From the NCBI RefSeq assembly GCF_001296045.1, contig NZ_LJHS01000026.1, positions 62,001 to 126,000 of the forward strand: 64,000 nt of DNA, written 5' to 3'. The translations under genes were made by a program, and so were the position numbers. Position 1 is the stretch's first letter; each line of letters starts with the position of its first letter. The notes beneath the pieces were generated by a model that worked only from the letters and a program-made list of their open reading frames with translations, was not told the origin of the DNA and made no database searches. This DNA comes from Rhizobium sp. AAP43. GTDB taxonomy: Bacteria; Pseudomonadota; Alphaproteobacteria; Rhizobiales; Rhizobiaceae. Shown here in pieces: positions 35,310 through 44,712 of this stretch.

Positions 35310-36593
35310 ATGTCACGCGCCGCTCGAGACTATCCCGGCTTTTGTCGCGACTGCCTGGCCGGCCAACCGGTGGGCCTGAAGCGCTGTCGTGCCTGTGGCA
35401 GCCCTCGGCTCGTCTATCATCCTGAGCTCTATCAACTGACGCTAGCGCATATCGACTGCGACGCCTTCTACGCATCTGTCGAGAAACGCGACAATCCCGA
35501 TTTGGTCGACAAGCCTGTCATCATTGGCGGCGGCAAGCGCGGCGTGGTGTCGACCGCCTGTTATGTCGCACGCATCCACGGTGTGCGGTCCGCCATGCCG
35601 ATGTTCAAGGCACTCGAAGCCTGCCCTCAAGCTGTGGTGATCCGTCCGGACATGGAAAAATATGTTCGAGTGGGACGTGAAATCCGGGCCATGATGGAAG
35701 AGCTGACGCCGCTTGTGCAGCCGATATCGATTGACGAGGCTTTCCTTGAACTGAGCGGCACGCAAATGCTGCACCATGATCCACCGGCCCGCGTCCTCGC
35801 GCGCTTCGCCAAACGCGTCGAAAACGAGATCGGCATCACCGTCTCGGTCGGACTGAGCTACTGCAAGTTCCTCGCCAAGGTTGCCTCCGATCTCAACAAG
35901 CCGCGTGGCTATTCCGTGATCGGTGAAGCCGAGGCCGTCTCCTTCCTGGCCGATAAGCCTGTTGGCCTAATCTGGGGCGTCGGCAAGGCTTTTGCCGCGA
36001 CGCTTCAGGCAGATGGCATCCGCACGATCGGGCAATTGCAGGGCATGGATGAAACAGAATTGATGCGCCGGTATGGCGCGATGGGTCAGCGCCTCTCCCG
36101 TCTGTCACGCGGCAATGATGACCGCAGCGTCAGGCCGAACGAGGCCGCAAAGAGCATCTCGGCGGAGACGACTTTTTTTCATGATATCAGATCGATAGAT
36201 GACCTTGCTCCGCATTTGCGTGAGCTTTCCGAAAAGGTTGCCTGGCGTCTGAAGCGGCACGGGATCGCTGGGCAGACGGTCGTGCTCAAGCTGAAGACAG
36301 CAGACTTCAAGAGCCGCACACGCAACCGCCGGCTCGACGATCCGACCCGGCTTGCGGACCGCATCTTTCGCACAGGCCTCGCCTTGCTTGAGAAAGAAAC
36401 GGACGGCACCAGCTTCCGGCTCATCGGTATTGGCGTCAGCGACCTCAAGGATGCATCGACTGCCGATCCGGGCGACCTCGTCGATCCGCAGGCGGCAAGG
36501 CGGGCGGCGGCTGAAGCTGCCATGGATCGATTGCGCGAGAAATTCGGCAAGGGTACAGTGCAGACCGGCTATACCTTTCCCAAGCGATCCTAG
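35310..36593 (+). CDS. dinB: DNA polymerase IV (Y-family), with N-terminal zinc-finger-like extension
   Basis: Translesion polymerase that bypasses damaged bases. The 427-residue protein has an N-terminal extension with four cysteines in CxxC pairs (C12, C15, C26, C29), probably a zinc ribbon, as in other rhizobial DinB proteins. The polymerase core starts at [14 protein letters not shown] with metal ligand D49, followed by SIDEAFLEL (D and E ligands) and the HhH/little-finger domain (about 270-400). A C-terminal clamp-binding QxxLF-like motif is not obvious. A LexA box precedes it. A YoaK-type gene follows after the stop. Confidence 0.94.
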   Translation: MSRAARDYPGFCRDCLAGQPVGLKRCRACGSPRLVYHPELYQLTLAHIDCDAFYASVEKRDNPDLVDKPVIIGGGKRGVVSTACYVARIHGVRSAMPMFKALEACPQAVVIRPDMEKYVRVGREIRAMMEELTPLVQPISIDEAFLELSGTQMLHHDPPARVLARFAKRVENEIGITVSVGLSYCKFLAKVASDLNKPRGYSVIGEAEAVSFLADKPVGLIWGVGKAFAATLQADGIRTIGQLQGMDETELMRRYGAMGQRLSRLSRGNDDRSVRPNEAAKSISAETTFFHDIRSIDDLAPHLRELSEKVAWRLKRHGIAGQTVVLKLKTADFKSRTRNRRLDDPTRLADRIFRTGLALLEKETDGTSFRLIGIGVSDLKDASTADPGDLVDPQAARRAAAEAAMDRLREKFGKGTVQTGYTFPKRS

Positions 36594-36603
36594 GCCTCAG
36601 TCC

Positions 36604-37401
36604 TTGCGAAGCACACCTTCCTCTCCTCCCGCCGTCAGCGTCGCCGGAGCGCCGCAAAAACGGCGTTGGCGGCTCGTCCGCATTGCCACGGCCTATCGGC
36701 GCAACCGACAGAACGATCTTTTGCTTGGCTCGATCCTCGCCTTCGTCGCCGGCGCCATGAATGCCGGCGGGTTTCTCGCATTCGGCGAATACACCTCGCA
36801 CATGACGGGGATAGTCTCTGCTCTTGCCGACAATCTGGCGCTTGGATTGTTCGCCGTCGCCGGCTCGGGCCTTGTGCTCCTCGCCTTTTTCCTCTTTGGT
36901 GCGGCTTGCTCGGCGATCCTGATCAACTGGGCGCGCAGACATGCCCGCCGGCAGCAATATGCCTATCCTCTAGCGCTGGAATCCGGACTGCTGATTGCCT
37001 TTGCGGGGCTCGGATTCGTCCTGCCACCCTATCTGGTCGCATCGGCAACCGCCATTCTGGTCAGCTTCACCATGGGCCTACAGAATGCGACGATCACGAA
37101 GATTTCCGGTGCCAGAATCCGTACCACGCACCTGACCGGCATGATCACGGATATCGGCATCGAAGTTGGAAAGCTCGTCTATGACTGGGTTGCCCGCCTG
37201 CGCCACCGCCCACCAATCCCAAGTGACCCGGGGAAGCTTAAAGTCCTGCTCCCGATCGTGACCTTGTTTTTTGTCGGCGGCTTCACGGGAGCCCTCGGCT
37301 TCAACGCGCTTGGCCATGTATTTTCTCTGCCGATTGCGGCCCTGTTGCTGCTCGTGGCAGCACCACAACTGCGGACAGGGCATCGATACAGATCAAGCTA
37401 G
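36604..37401 (+). CDS. YoaK family (DUF1275) membrane protein
   Basis: A roughly 265-residue membrane protein of the DUF1275/YoaK family, with about six membrane segments; function not established. Landmarks are LAFVAGAMNAGGFLAFGEYTSHMTG at the first helix, the FTMGLQNATITKISGARIRTTHLTG motif in the middle and VTLFFVGGFTGALGF near the end. There is no ATG near the expected N-terminus; TTG at 36604, eleven bases after the dinB stop, is the best in-frame start, but the ribosome-binding site is weak, so the start is uncertain. Confidence 0.85.
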   Translation: MRSTPSSPPAVSVAGAPQKRRWRLVRIATAYRRNRQNDLLLGSILAFVAGAMNAGGFLAFGEYTSHMTGIVSALADNLALGLFAVAGSGLVLLAFFLFGAACSAILINWARRHARRQQYAYPLALESGLLIAFAGLGFVLPPYLVASATAILVSFTMGLQNATITKISGARIRTTHLTGMITDIGIEVGKLVYDWVARLRHRPPIPSDPGKLKVLLPIVTLFFVGGFTGALGFNALGHVFSLPIAALLLLVAAPQLRTGHRYRSS

Positions 37402-37549
37402 GCCCAAACGGCCGCGAACCGCAAAGCTACCGCCGGCTTTTATCCGTGTATAAATGCTCGTGGTCCGGCTCACAGCCAGCCTCTGAAAGTTTTCTTAAGC
37501 ATCACACCCTAGCATCGGGCTTTCCCGATTTCGGTTCCAGTGGTGGTTC

Positions 37550-38794
37550 ATGATCAAGCGTTTTCTGATGACCTTCAGCCTTGCGGCAAGCACGGCCCTG
37601 GTCTGCCCCGCTTTGGCGTTCGCGGACGGACCGCTCCAGATCTTCGTCTCGAAAGCAACACAGACGCTCACGCTCTATGAAGGTGACGACCTTGTTGCAA
37701 CCAGCAAGGTGTCCACCGGCAAGTCCGGTCACCGGACCCCCTCGGGTGTGTTTTCGATCCTGGAAAAGCGTAAATATCACAAGTCGAACATCTATTCGGA
37801 TGCGCCCATGCCTTTCATGCAAAGGCTGACATGGAGCGGGATCGCCCTGCATGAAGGGCGTATTCCTGACTATCCGGCGTCGCATGGCTGCGTAAGGCTG
37901 CCTCGTGACTTCGCACGCTCGCTCTATGGCATGACACGGCGCGGTGTCCATGTGATCATCACCAAGGCTCCGATCGAGCCACGCAAGATCGTTCACGCAG
38001 TCCTGTTTGCACCAAGCCTGCCAGCCCCCTCGCCCGCGCTTCTGTCTGATGCCGGGCCGGAACCCGCGTCGGGACTGCGCGGGAGCCAAGCAATCGAAGT
38101 GGCAATGAAGGCCTCCAATACACGGTCGGCGCCGGGTATTCTTCGCGAGGCAGAGGAACCAGCGGCATTGCGCATGCTGATCACCCGCCGCACCGTGACA
38201 GACCAGGTGCGCGACGTGCAGGAAATGCTGACGGAACTCGGCTTTGACACCGGTACGGCAGACGGCGTGCTCGGATCAAAGACCATCGCCGCCATCAAAG
38301 GCTACAGGGCTGCGCACGAGATTGGCAAGAATGGCGGCATCCTCTCCGAAGAGTTCCTAGAATCGCTCTATCACATCGCCGGGCGGCCGCAGCCTGCAGC
38401 CGGCAAGCTCCTGGTTCGTAGCGAGTTTGAGCCACTGTTCGAGGCGGATGTCGGAATCAGAGACCCGCATCTCGGCTTGGGAACCCACTTCCTCGTGCTC
38501 ACCTCCAGTGACCGAGAGCGTCACATGGCTGAATGGCGCGGCGCAACCCTTACCGACAAGCTGACGAACAGCGCGATGGCGCGCCTCGGCATCACACAAC
38601 CAGCCGACAATGGCGCCCTCTCCACGGCAGAAGCTGCCCTCGCCCGCATCGAGATCCCGGACGACCTGCGCAGCCGCGTCGAGACCCTGCTCGGCGCGGG
38701 TTCTTCGCTGACGATTTCCGACAATGGTACGAGCATCGAGACTGGCAAGGGCACTGATTTCATTACGCTGACGCGGGATGAAATGGGAGGCTAG
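37550..38794 (+). CDS. L,D-transpeptidase with peptidoglycan-binding domain
   Basis: Periplasmic enzyme that cross-links peptidoglycan or attaches proteins to it. The 414-residue protein has a signal peptide (about 1-25, ending AFA), a YkuD catalytic domain (about 28-140) with H101 and the signature SHGCVRLP carrying nucleophile C114, and a PG_binding_1-like segment (VQEMLTELGFDTGTADGVLG) around 222-242. About 150 further residues have no recognised domain. Rhizobiaceae use 3-3 cross-links heavily during polar growth, so such enzymes are numerous. Convergent with dnaE. Confidence 0.92.
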   Translation: MIKRFLMTFSLAASTALVCPALAFADGPLQIFVSKATQTLTLYEGDDLVATSKVSTGKSGHRTPSGVFSILEKRKYHKSNIYSDAPMPFMQRLTWSGIALHEGRIPDYPASHGCVRLPRDFARSLYGMTRRGVHVIITKAPIEPRKIVHAVLFAPSLPAPSPALLSDAGPEPASGLRGSQAIEVAMKASNTRSAPGILREAEEPAALRMLITRRTVTDQVRDVQEMLTELGFDTGTADGVLGSKTIAAIKGYRAAHEIGKNGGILSEEFLESLYHIAGRPQPAAGKLLVRSEFEPLFEADVGIRDPHLGLGTHFLVLTSSDRERHMAEWRGATLTDKLTNSAMARLGITQPADNGALSTAEAALARIEIPDDLRSRVETLLGAGSSLTISDNGTSIETGKGTDFITLTRDEMGG

Positions 38795-38848
38795 CCTTAA
38801 GGCCATTCGGGCGCAAAACCCAACAGGCCGAAGGTTTCGCCGATCTCT

Positions 38849-41800
38849 CTAAACCAACTCGACGTCCAGCACCCCCGGCGTGGAGCGCATGGCAGCGGCG
38901 ATTTCCGGCGAGATACGGAAACGTTCGGTCAGTTCCACCTCGATTTCCCGCCGGCCATCGTCCTTGATGACGATGAAGGAGACCAGGCCGTCACCGCGGG
39001 TGTTGAGATGAGCGGCGACCGAACGCAGGGGGCCGGAATCACGGACATAAACCCGCAAGGCCTTCTGCATGCGGATCGACTGCTCCTCCAATGACTGCGC
39101 CGTCTGGATGCGCAGTCCGATACCTTCGGGCCGCTCTTCGGCCTGCACCGTGATCACCAGCGATTTGCCCGCTTCGAGAAGATCGCGATACTGATTCAAG
39201 CCCTCAGAAAAGAGTACGGCCTCATACTGACCGGAGGCATCCGACAGCGTGACGATACCCATCTTGTTGCCGGTTCTTGTTTTGCGCTCCTGACGCGAAA
39301 TCACGGTCCCTGCCAGCCGCCCGGCCGTCGCGCCCTGTTTTACCGCGCCGGAAAAATCCGCAAAGTTCTGGACGCGCAGCTTGTCGAGCAGCGAGCGATA
39401 GGAATCAAGCGGATGGGCAGACAGATAAAAGCCCAGAACCTGAAATTCCCGCATCAGCTTTTCAGAGGGCAACCAAGGCGTGAAAGGCGCGAAGGCGATC
39501 TTTTCCGGCCCGCTTGCACCGCCAGCGCCAAACATGTCGGATTGGCCGCTCACGGCATTTTCCTGCGCACGCTGGGCGTAACCCATGATGCGGTCAAGGC
39601 TGCCGATGAGTTCGGCACGGTCGTGGCCGAAGCAATCGAAGCCGCCAGCGGCAATCAGGCTCTCGATGACACGGCGGTTGACCTGTTTCGGATCGATCCG
39701 CAGGCAGAAATCCTCAAGACTCTCGAAAGGCGTCTCGCCGCGCACCGCCACGATATGCTCGACCGCGGCCTCCCCGACGCCCTTGATGGCGGCGAGCGCG
39801 TAAAAGATTTTGTTCGGACCGGTCTGAAAATGGCGGAACGAGGTCTGCACCGACGGCGGCACGACCTCAATTCCGAGGCGACCGGCATCCTGGCGGAAAT
39901 CAACCAGCTTTTCGGTATTGGACATATCGAGCGTCATAGACGCCGCCAGGAATTCGACCGGATAATGTGCCTTCATATAGGCGGTCTGATAGGACACGAT
40001 GGCGTAAGCTGCGGCGTGCGACTTGTTGAAGCCATAGTTGGCGAACTTGGCCAGCAGTTCAAAGATGTTGCTCGCCTGTGGCTTGGATACGCCGTTCTTC
40101 ATCGCGCCGTCGACGAAACGGGCGCTCTGCTGATCCATCTCCGCCTTGATCTTCTTACCCATGGCGCGGCGTAGAAGGTCGGCCTCGCCGAGCGAATAGC
40201 CCGACAGGACCTGGGCAATCTGCATAACCTGTTCCTGGTAGACGATAACGCCCTGGGTCTCCTTCAAGAGATAATCGATCGAAGGATGGACTGTCTCGAT
40301 CTCTTCCTCGCCATGCTTTCGGGCATTGTAGGTCGGGATGTTTTCCATCGGCCCCGGGCGGTAGAGCGCCACGAGCGCGATAATGTCCTCGATGCAGTCT
40401 GGTCGCATGCCGATCAGCGCCTTGCGCATGCCGGCACTTTCCACCTGGAACACGCCAACAGTTTCGCCACGCGACAGCATTTCATACGTGGGCTGGTCGT
40501 CGAGCGGAATGGCCGCCAGATCGACCTTGTGGCCGCGCTGTTCCACGACAAAATCGACTGCGGTCTTCAGGACCGTCAATGTCTTCAGGCCGAGAAAGTC
40601 GAACTTGACCAGGCCAGCCTGTTCGACCCATTTCATGTTGAACTGGGTGACCGGCATGTCGGAACGCGGATCGCGATACATCGGCACGAGTTTTGACAGG
40701 GGCCGATCACCGATGACGATACCGGCGGCATGGGTCGAGGCGTGGCGATAGAGACCTTCGATCTTCTGGGCGATATCGAGCAATCGGCCGACGACCGGCT
40801 CCTTGTCGATTTCCTCCTGGAATTTCGGCTCTTCTTCGATGGCCTTGGAAAGCGGCGTCGGATTGGCCGGATTGTTGGGCACCAGCTTGCAGATCCGGTC
40901 AACCTGACCATAGGGCATTTCGAGGACACGACCGACATCGCGCAAAGCCGCGCGCGCCTGCAGCGAACCGAAGGTGATGATCTGCGCGACCTGTTCGCGG
41001 CCGTATTTCTGCTGAACGTAACGAATGACCTCTTCGCGCCGATCCTGGCAGAAGTCGATATCGAAGTCGGGCATGGAAACGCGATCGGGATTGAGGAAAC
41101 GTTCGAACAGCAAGGAGAACCGAAGTGGATCGACATCGGTGATCGTCAGCGCATAGGCGACCAGAGAACCCGCACCTGAGCCACGGCCGGGACCGACAGG
41201 AATATCATGCTGCTTAGCCCATTTGATAAAGTCGGCAACGATAAGGAAGTAGCCTGGGAACTTCATTCGCTCGATGACGGACAGTTCGAAATCAAGCCGT
41301 TCGCGATAGTCCTTTTCGACATAGCCCTTCGCCATGCCGAGTGTGGACAGACGCATGTCGAGACCTTCCACCGCCTGCCGCCTCAGCTCAAGCGCCTCCT
41401 CGCGCTCTGCTTCCTGCGGATCGTCACTGCCGCCAGTAAAGCGCGGCAGGATCGGTTTGCGCGTGTCCAGAATGAAGGAACAACGCCGCGCAATTTCAAC
41501 GGTGTTGTCGAGTGCCTCCGGCAGATCGGCAAAAACGGCCTGCATCTCGGCCCGGCTCTTGAGATAGTGATCCGGGGTCAGGCGAAAACGATCGTCATTC
41601 GAGACGATGGCGTTGTGTGCAACGGCCATCAGCGCGTCATGTGCATCGTAGTCACCACGCGAAGGGAAGAAGGCCTCGTTCGTGGCGACCAGCGGCAGAT
41701 CGTGATCAAAGGCAAGCTGCACGATATTTCGCTCATGGGCGCGATCGTAATTGCCATGCCGCTGCAGCTCGACATAAAGCCGGTCACCGAAGAGTGTCTT

Positions 41801-42349
41801 CAGGGCCACGAGCCGTGCTTCCGCCGCCGCCCGATTGCCGTCGCGCAAGAGGCGATCGACAGGCCCGCCACCGGCACCCGTCAGTGCAATCAGTCCCTCT
41901 GTCCCCGTCTCCTCAAGCCAGGACCGCTTGACGTGAACTGGTTGGCCGGCATCCCCGCCCAAATAGGCGCGCGACACAAGATCCACCATTCTCTCATAGC
42001 CTGCGGCATCGGCAGCGAGCATCACGATGGCGGGAAAATCGGGCATATGACCGTTGCCGCCCCGCTTCTCACCATGTCCATCCTCCATGTCGACCGACAC
42101 CTGGCAGCCAATGATCGGCTGTATGCCGTCACCGAGAGCCTTCTGGGAGAATTCCAAAGCGACAAAGAGATTGTTGGTATCGGTAATTGCGATCGCCGGA
42201 TGGCCGTCAGCGACGGCCTTGCCGAGGATCTTCTTCAGAGGCAGCGCCCCTTCCAGCAGGGAATAGGCAGAATGCACGCGGAGATGGACAAAGCCTGGGC
42301 CTTCTCCGCTGCCTGTGGATGCATCCTTGTCGACAATCGCCTCGCCCAT
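38849..42349 (-). CDS. dnaE: DNA polymerase III alpha subunit
   Basis: Replicative chromosomal DNA polymerase. The 1166-residue protein starts with the PHP domain (FVHLRVHSAYSLLEGA), continues with the C-family palm carrying GPGRGSGAGSLVAYAL and the catalytic acidic motif PDFDIDF at 427-433, then the fingers (NKSHAAAYAIVSYQTAYM), an HhH region and an OB-fold domain near 990-1080 (GTVISRQERKTRTGNKMG). It is the essential DnaE1 type, not the imuA/imuB-linked DnaE2. An SOS-type peptide gene lies 115 bases upstream on the same strand. Confidence 0.98.
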   Translation of the reverse strand: MGEAIVDKDASTGSGEGPGFVHLRVHSAYSLLEGALPLKKILGKAVADGHPAIAITDTNNLFVALEFSQKALGDGIQPIIGCQVSVDMEDGHGEKRGGNGHMPDFPAIVMLAADAAGYERMVDLVSRAYLGGDAGQPVHVKRSWLEETGTEGLIALTGAGGGPVDRLLRDGNRAAAEARLVALKTLFGDRLYVELQRHGNYDRAHERNIVQLAFDHDLPLVATNEAFFPSRGDYDAHDALMAVAHNAIVSNDDRFRLTPDHYLKSRAEMQAVFADLPEALDNTVEIARRCSFILDTRKPILPRFTGGSDDPQEAEREEALELRRQAVEGLDMRLSTLGMAKGYVEKDYRERLDFELSVIERMKFPGYFLIVADFIKWAKQHDIPVGPGRGSGAGSLVAYALTITDVDPLRFSLLFERFLNPDRVSMPDFDIDFCQDRREEVIRYVQQKYGREQVAQIITFGSLQARAALRDVGRVLEMPYGQVDRICKLVPNNPANPTPLSKAIEEEPKFQEEIDKEPVVGRLLDIAQKIEGLYRHASTHAAGIVIGDRPLSKLVPMYRDPRSDMPVTQFNMKWVEQAGLVKFDFLGLKTLTVLKTAVDFVVEQRGHKVDLAAIPLDDQPTYEMLSRGETVGVFQVESAGMRKALIGMRPDCIEDIIALVALYRPGPMENIPTYNARKHGEEEIETVHPSIDYLLKETQGVIVYQEQVMQIAQVLSGYSLGEADLLRRAMGKKIKAEMDQQSARFVDGAMKNGVSKPQASNIFELLAKFANYGFNKSHAAAYAIVSYQTAYMKAHYPVEFLAASMTLDMSNTEKLVDFRQDAGRLGIEVVPPSVQTSFRHFQTGPNKIFYALAAIKGVGEAAVEHIVAVRGETPFESLEDFCLRIDPKQVNRRVIESLIAAGGFDCFGHDRAELIGSLDRIMGYAQRAQENAVSGQSDMFGAGGASGPEKIAFAPFTPWLPSEKLMREFQVLGFYLSAHPLDSYRSLLDKLRVQNFADFSGAVKQGATAGRLAGTVISRQERKTRTGNKMGIVTLSDASGQYEAVLFSEGLNQYRDLLEAGKSLVITVQAEERPEGIGLRIQTAQSLEEQSIRMQKALRVYVRDSGPLRSVAAHLNTRGDGLVSFIVIKDDGRREIEVELTERFRISPEIAAAMRSTPGVLDVELV

Positions 42350-42464
42350 GCTCTCGGCCCTCGCATCTTCTGAATCGCACCAGTGTCAGTGCTTGAGATA
42401 CCGAAGTCCAGACACGCCGTCGACGCGAAAGCGTCTCTCTACAGGTCTTTCATGGAAGTCAAAA

Positions 42465-42551
42465 TCACAGTGCCATCATCAAAACAGTCATGCTGGCAAC
42501 AAACACGGTCATGGAGGCAAATGCAGCAACGTCACGAAGCAATTCGGTCAT
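42465..42551 (-). CDS. 28-residue SOS-type membrane peptide, SidA-like (unannotated candidate)
   Basis: A 28-codon frame on the minus strand: MTELLRDVAAF followed by a hydrophobic stretch (about 8-28) rich in Ala, Val, Met, Phe, ending in MMAL and a TGA stop. This fits a single membrane segment with a short cytoplasmic head. A ribosome-binding site GGGAG lies seven bases before the ATG. Upstream is a promoter with perfect TTGACA (42602-42607), 17-base spacer and CAAAAT (42579-42584), and a LexA box in the spacer. Caulobacter SidA, a 29-residue SOS-induced inhibitor of division that acts on FtsW/FtsN, has the same size, predicted topology and regulation. Homology is not claimed; function is inferred. 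Confidence 0.6.
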   Translation of the reverse strand: MTELLRDVAAFASMTVFVASMTVLMMAL

Positions 42552-42578
42552 GTCTGGCTCCCGTCTGTTTATGTTTTT

Positions 42579-42607
42579 ATTTTGTTCCCTTATTGTTCTA
42601 TTGTCAA
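42579..42607 (-). promoter_or_regulatory. SOS promoter of the 28-residue peptide gene
   Basis: On the minus strand: TTGACA (42602-42607), 17-base spacer, CAAAAT (42579-42584). The spacer contains the LexA box, so LexA would block polymerase binding. Predicted start near 42572, leader about 20 bases. Confidence 0.65.
42584..42598 (-). promoter_or_regulatory. LexA box (SOS operator) upstream of the 28-residue peptide gene
   Basis: GTTC-CCTTATT-GTTC on the plus strand (GAAC-AATAAGG-GAAC on the minus strand): an exact alphaproteobacterial LexA direct repeat, located between -10 and -35 of the promoter. It could also influence dnaE if transcription continues into it. Confidence 0.85.
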
Positions 42608-42678
42608 CCTAAAAAAGCGCGTGGACACGCGGGAACAAAATCCCGCATGCCATATTGAAGGCAGCGATGTGTCGAAGT

Positions 42679-43386
42679 TCAGATCGAGATTTCGACGACT
42701 TTGCCGTCGATGAGGGTGACGCAGCGATCCATGCGCTGCGCGATCTCATGGTTGTGCGTTGCTATCATGGCTGAGAGACCAGATTGCCGAACAAGCGCTT
42801 CCAGCGCCGAGAAGACATAACTTGCCGTTTCCGGGTCGAGGTTGCCGGTCGGCTCATCGGCAAAGAGGACAAGCGGCGCATTGGCAACCGCGCGGGCAAT
42901 CGCGACACGCTGCTGCTCACCGCCAGACAGCTCGGCCGGGCGATGGTCCGCCCTGTGGCCTACCCGCATGTAATCAAGCAATTGCTGCGCCCGCTCCGCC
43001 GCATCGGCCTTGGGCAGGCCGGCAATCAGCTGCGGCATCATGACGTTTTCCAGGGCCGAGAATTCCGGCAGAAGATGATGAAACTGATAGACGAAACCGA
43101 TCGAATTGCGGCGGATGGTCGTGCGCGCCTCGTCGCCGAGATCCTGGCAGGCGACGCCGCCGATCACGACTTCGCCAGCGTCCGGATGTTCGAGCAAACC
43201 GGCCACATGCAGCAGCGTCGACTTGCCCGTACCCGACGGCGCGACGAGTGCCACGGTTTCGCCGGTGCGCAGGGTAAAATCGGCACTCTTCAGGATCGAG
43301 AGGACCGTCTCGCCCTGGCCATAGTGGCGGTCGATGCCGGCGAGCGATAGTACGATGTCATTGGCCATCGGGATCGGCATCCTCAT
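42679..43386 (-). CDS. lolD: lipoprotein-releasing ABC transporter, ATP-binding subunit
   Basis: ATPase of the Lol system, which extracts lipoproteins from the inner membrane for LolA. The 235-residue protein has Walker [10 protein letters not shown] at 49-57, the signature [14 protein letters not shown] around 148-161, Walker [14 protein letters not shown], and the H-loop THNHE. The ATG at 43386 overlaps the lolC stop codon (ATGA), so translation is coupled. lolC and proS are upstream on the same strand. Confidence 0.96.
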   Translation of the reverse strand: MRMPIPMANDIVLSLAGIDRHYGQGETVLSILKSADFTLRTGETVALVAPSGTGKSTLLHVAGLLEHPDAGEVVIGGVACQDLGDEARTTIRRNSIGFVYQFHHLLPEFSALENVMMPQLIAGLPKADAAERAQQLLDYMRVGHRADHRPAELSGGEQQRVAIARAVANAPLVLFADEPTGNLDPETASYVFSALEALVRQSGLSAMIATHNHEIAQRMDRCVTLIDGKVVEISI

Positions 43387-44690
43387 TCGTAACGCAGGGC
43401 CTGGACCGGATCGAGCTTTGACGCGCGCCAGGCCGGAAAGATAGTCGCCAGGAAGGACAGGCCGAGCGCCATGATGACGACGGATACGGTCTCGCTCGCA
43501 TTCATGTCGGCCGGCAGCTGACTGAGAAAATACAGCTCCGGATCAAAGAGAACAGTGCCCGAGACCCAGGAAAAGAACTGGCGGATCGACTCAATGTTGA
43601 GACAGACGAGCACACCGAGCAGAACGCCGGCAAAAGTGCCTGCCGTTCCGATCGCGGCCCCCGTCATGAAGAAGATGCGCATGATAGCGCTGGAACTCGC
43701 GCCCATGGTGCGCAGGATGGCAATGTCGCTCGACTTGTCCTTCACCAGCATAATCAGGCCGGAAATGATATTGAGCGCCGCGACCAGCACGATCAGCGTC
43801 AGGATCATGAACATGACGTTGCGCTCGACCTGCAGGGCCGAGAAGAAGGTCTGGTTGCGCTGACGCCAGTCGGTGATGAAGATCTGCCGACCTGCCGCCT
43901 GCTCGATCAGCGGGCGAAGCGTATCGACGGCATCCGGGTCCTGGATGAAGAGTTCGATCGACTGAACGATGCCCTCGACGTTGAAATAGAGCTGCGCTTC
44001 TTCGAGCGGCATGTAGATGATCGAGGCATCATATTCCGACATGCCGATCTCGAAAATGCCCGAGACCGGATAGGACTTGACCCGCGGATTGACGCCAAGC
44101 GGTGTCACGTCGCCCTCTGGCGAAACAAGCGTGATCGTATCGCCGGCAGACAGGCCCAGTTGGGCCGCCATGCGCGAACCGACCAGAACCCCCTGCCCCG
44201 TGGCAAAGCCGACCATGTCGCCCTGGCGAATATTGCTCGAGACGGTCGCAAGTTTTGTCAGGTCGTCCGGGCGGATGCCGCGCACGAGCGCACCGGTACC
44301 CGCGCCCTCGCGACCCGAAGCCAGCGTCTGGCCCTCGACCAGAGGCAGTGCCATCGTTACCCCTGGCACCGCACTCATACGCTCCGCAAGGCCCGCATAG
44401 TCGCTGAGCGGCTGATCGATCGCCTGAACGATCATGTGGCCGTTAATGCCGAGAATGCGGGAGACGAGCTCGGTGCGAAAACCGTTCATCACCGCCATGA
44501 CGATGATCAGGGTCGCAACGCCCAGCATGATCCCAATGAAGGAAAAGCCGGCGATCACCGAGATGAAGGCCTCCTTGCGGCGGGCACGCAGGTAGCGCCA
44601 CGCCACCATGCGTTCGAAGCCGGAAAAGGCTCGTGCAGTACCGGCTTTCCCCGACCCTGCCGTCTCGTTGCCAGCGGCTTGGCTCGCCAT
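43383..44690 (-). CDS. lolC: lipoprotein-releasing ABC transporter, permease subunit LolC/LolE
   Basis: Inner-membrane permease of the Lol system. The 435-residue protein has one N-terminal membrane helix (about 45-70; [23 protein letters not shown]), a large periplasmic domain (about 75-290) and three C-terminal helices (FtsX-type), ending ...[18 protein letters not shown]. Alphaproteobacteria often have one permease in place of LolC and LolE; only one is seen here. The start at 44690 is chosen because AGGAG lies five bases before it, in preference to the GTG at 44696. It begins 22 bases after proS. Confidence 0.94.
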   Translation of the reverse strand: MASQAAGNETAGSGKAGTARAFSGFERMVAWRYLRARRKEAFISVIAGFSFIGIMLGVATLIIVMAVMNGFRTELVSRILGINGHMIVQAIDQPLSDYAGLAERMSAVPGVTMALPLVEGQTLASGREGAGTGALVRGIRPDDLTKLATVSSNIRQGDMVGFATGQGVLVGSRMAAQLGLSAGDTITLVSPEGDVTPLGVNPRVKSYPVSGIFEIGMSEYDASIIYMPLEEAQLYFNVEGIVQSIELFIQDPDAVDTLRPLIEQAAGRQIFITDWRQRNQTFFSALQVERNVMFMILTLIVLVAALNIISGLIMLVKDKSSDIAILRTMGASSSAIMRIFFMTGAAIGTAGTFAGVLLGVLVCLNIESIRQFFSWVSGTVLFDPELYFLSQLPADMNASETVSVVIMALGLSFLATIFPAWRASKLDPVQALRYE

Positions 44691-44712
44691 GGTCACTCCT
44701 TGCTACTCGCTA

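Noticed and set aside
42423..42436. GACGC/GCGTC stem upstream of dnaE as a terminator
   Set aside because: Only five pairs and no T-run; too weak to call.
42383..42658. Plus-strand frames opposite the SOS peptide gene
   Set aside because: No ribosome-binding site or domain; they read across the LexA promoter of the minus-strand gene.
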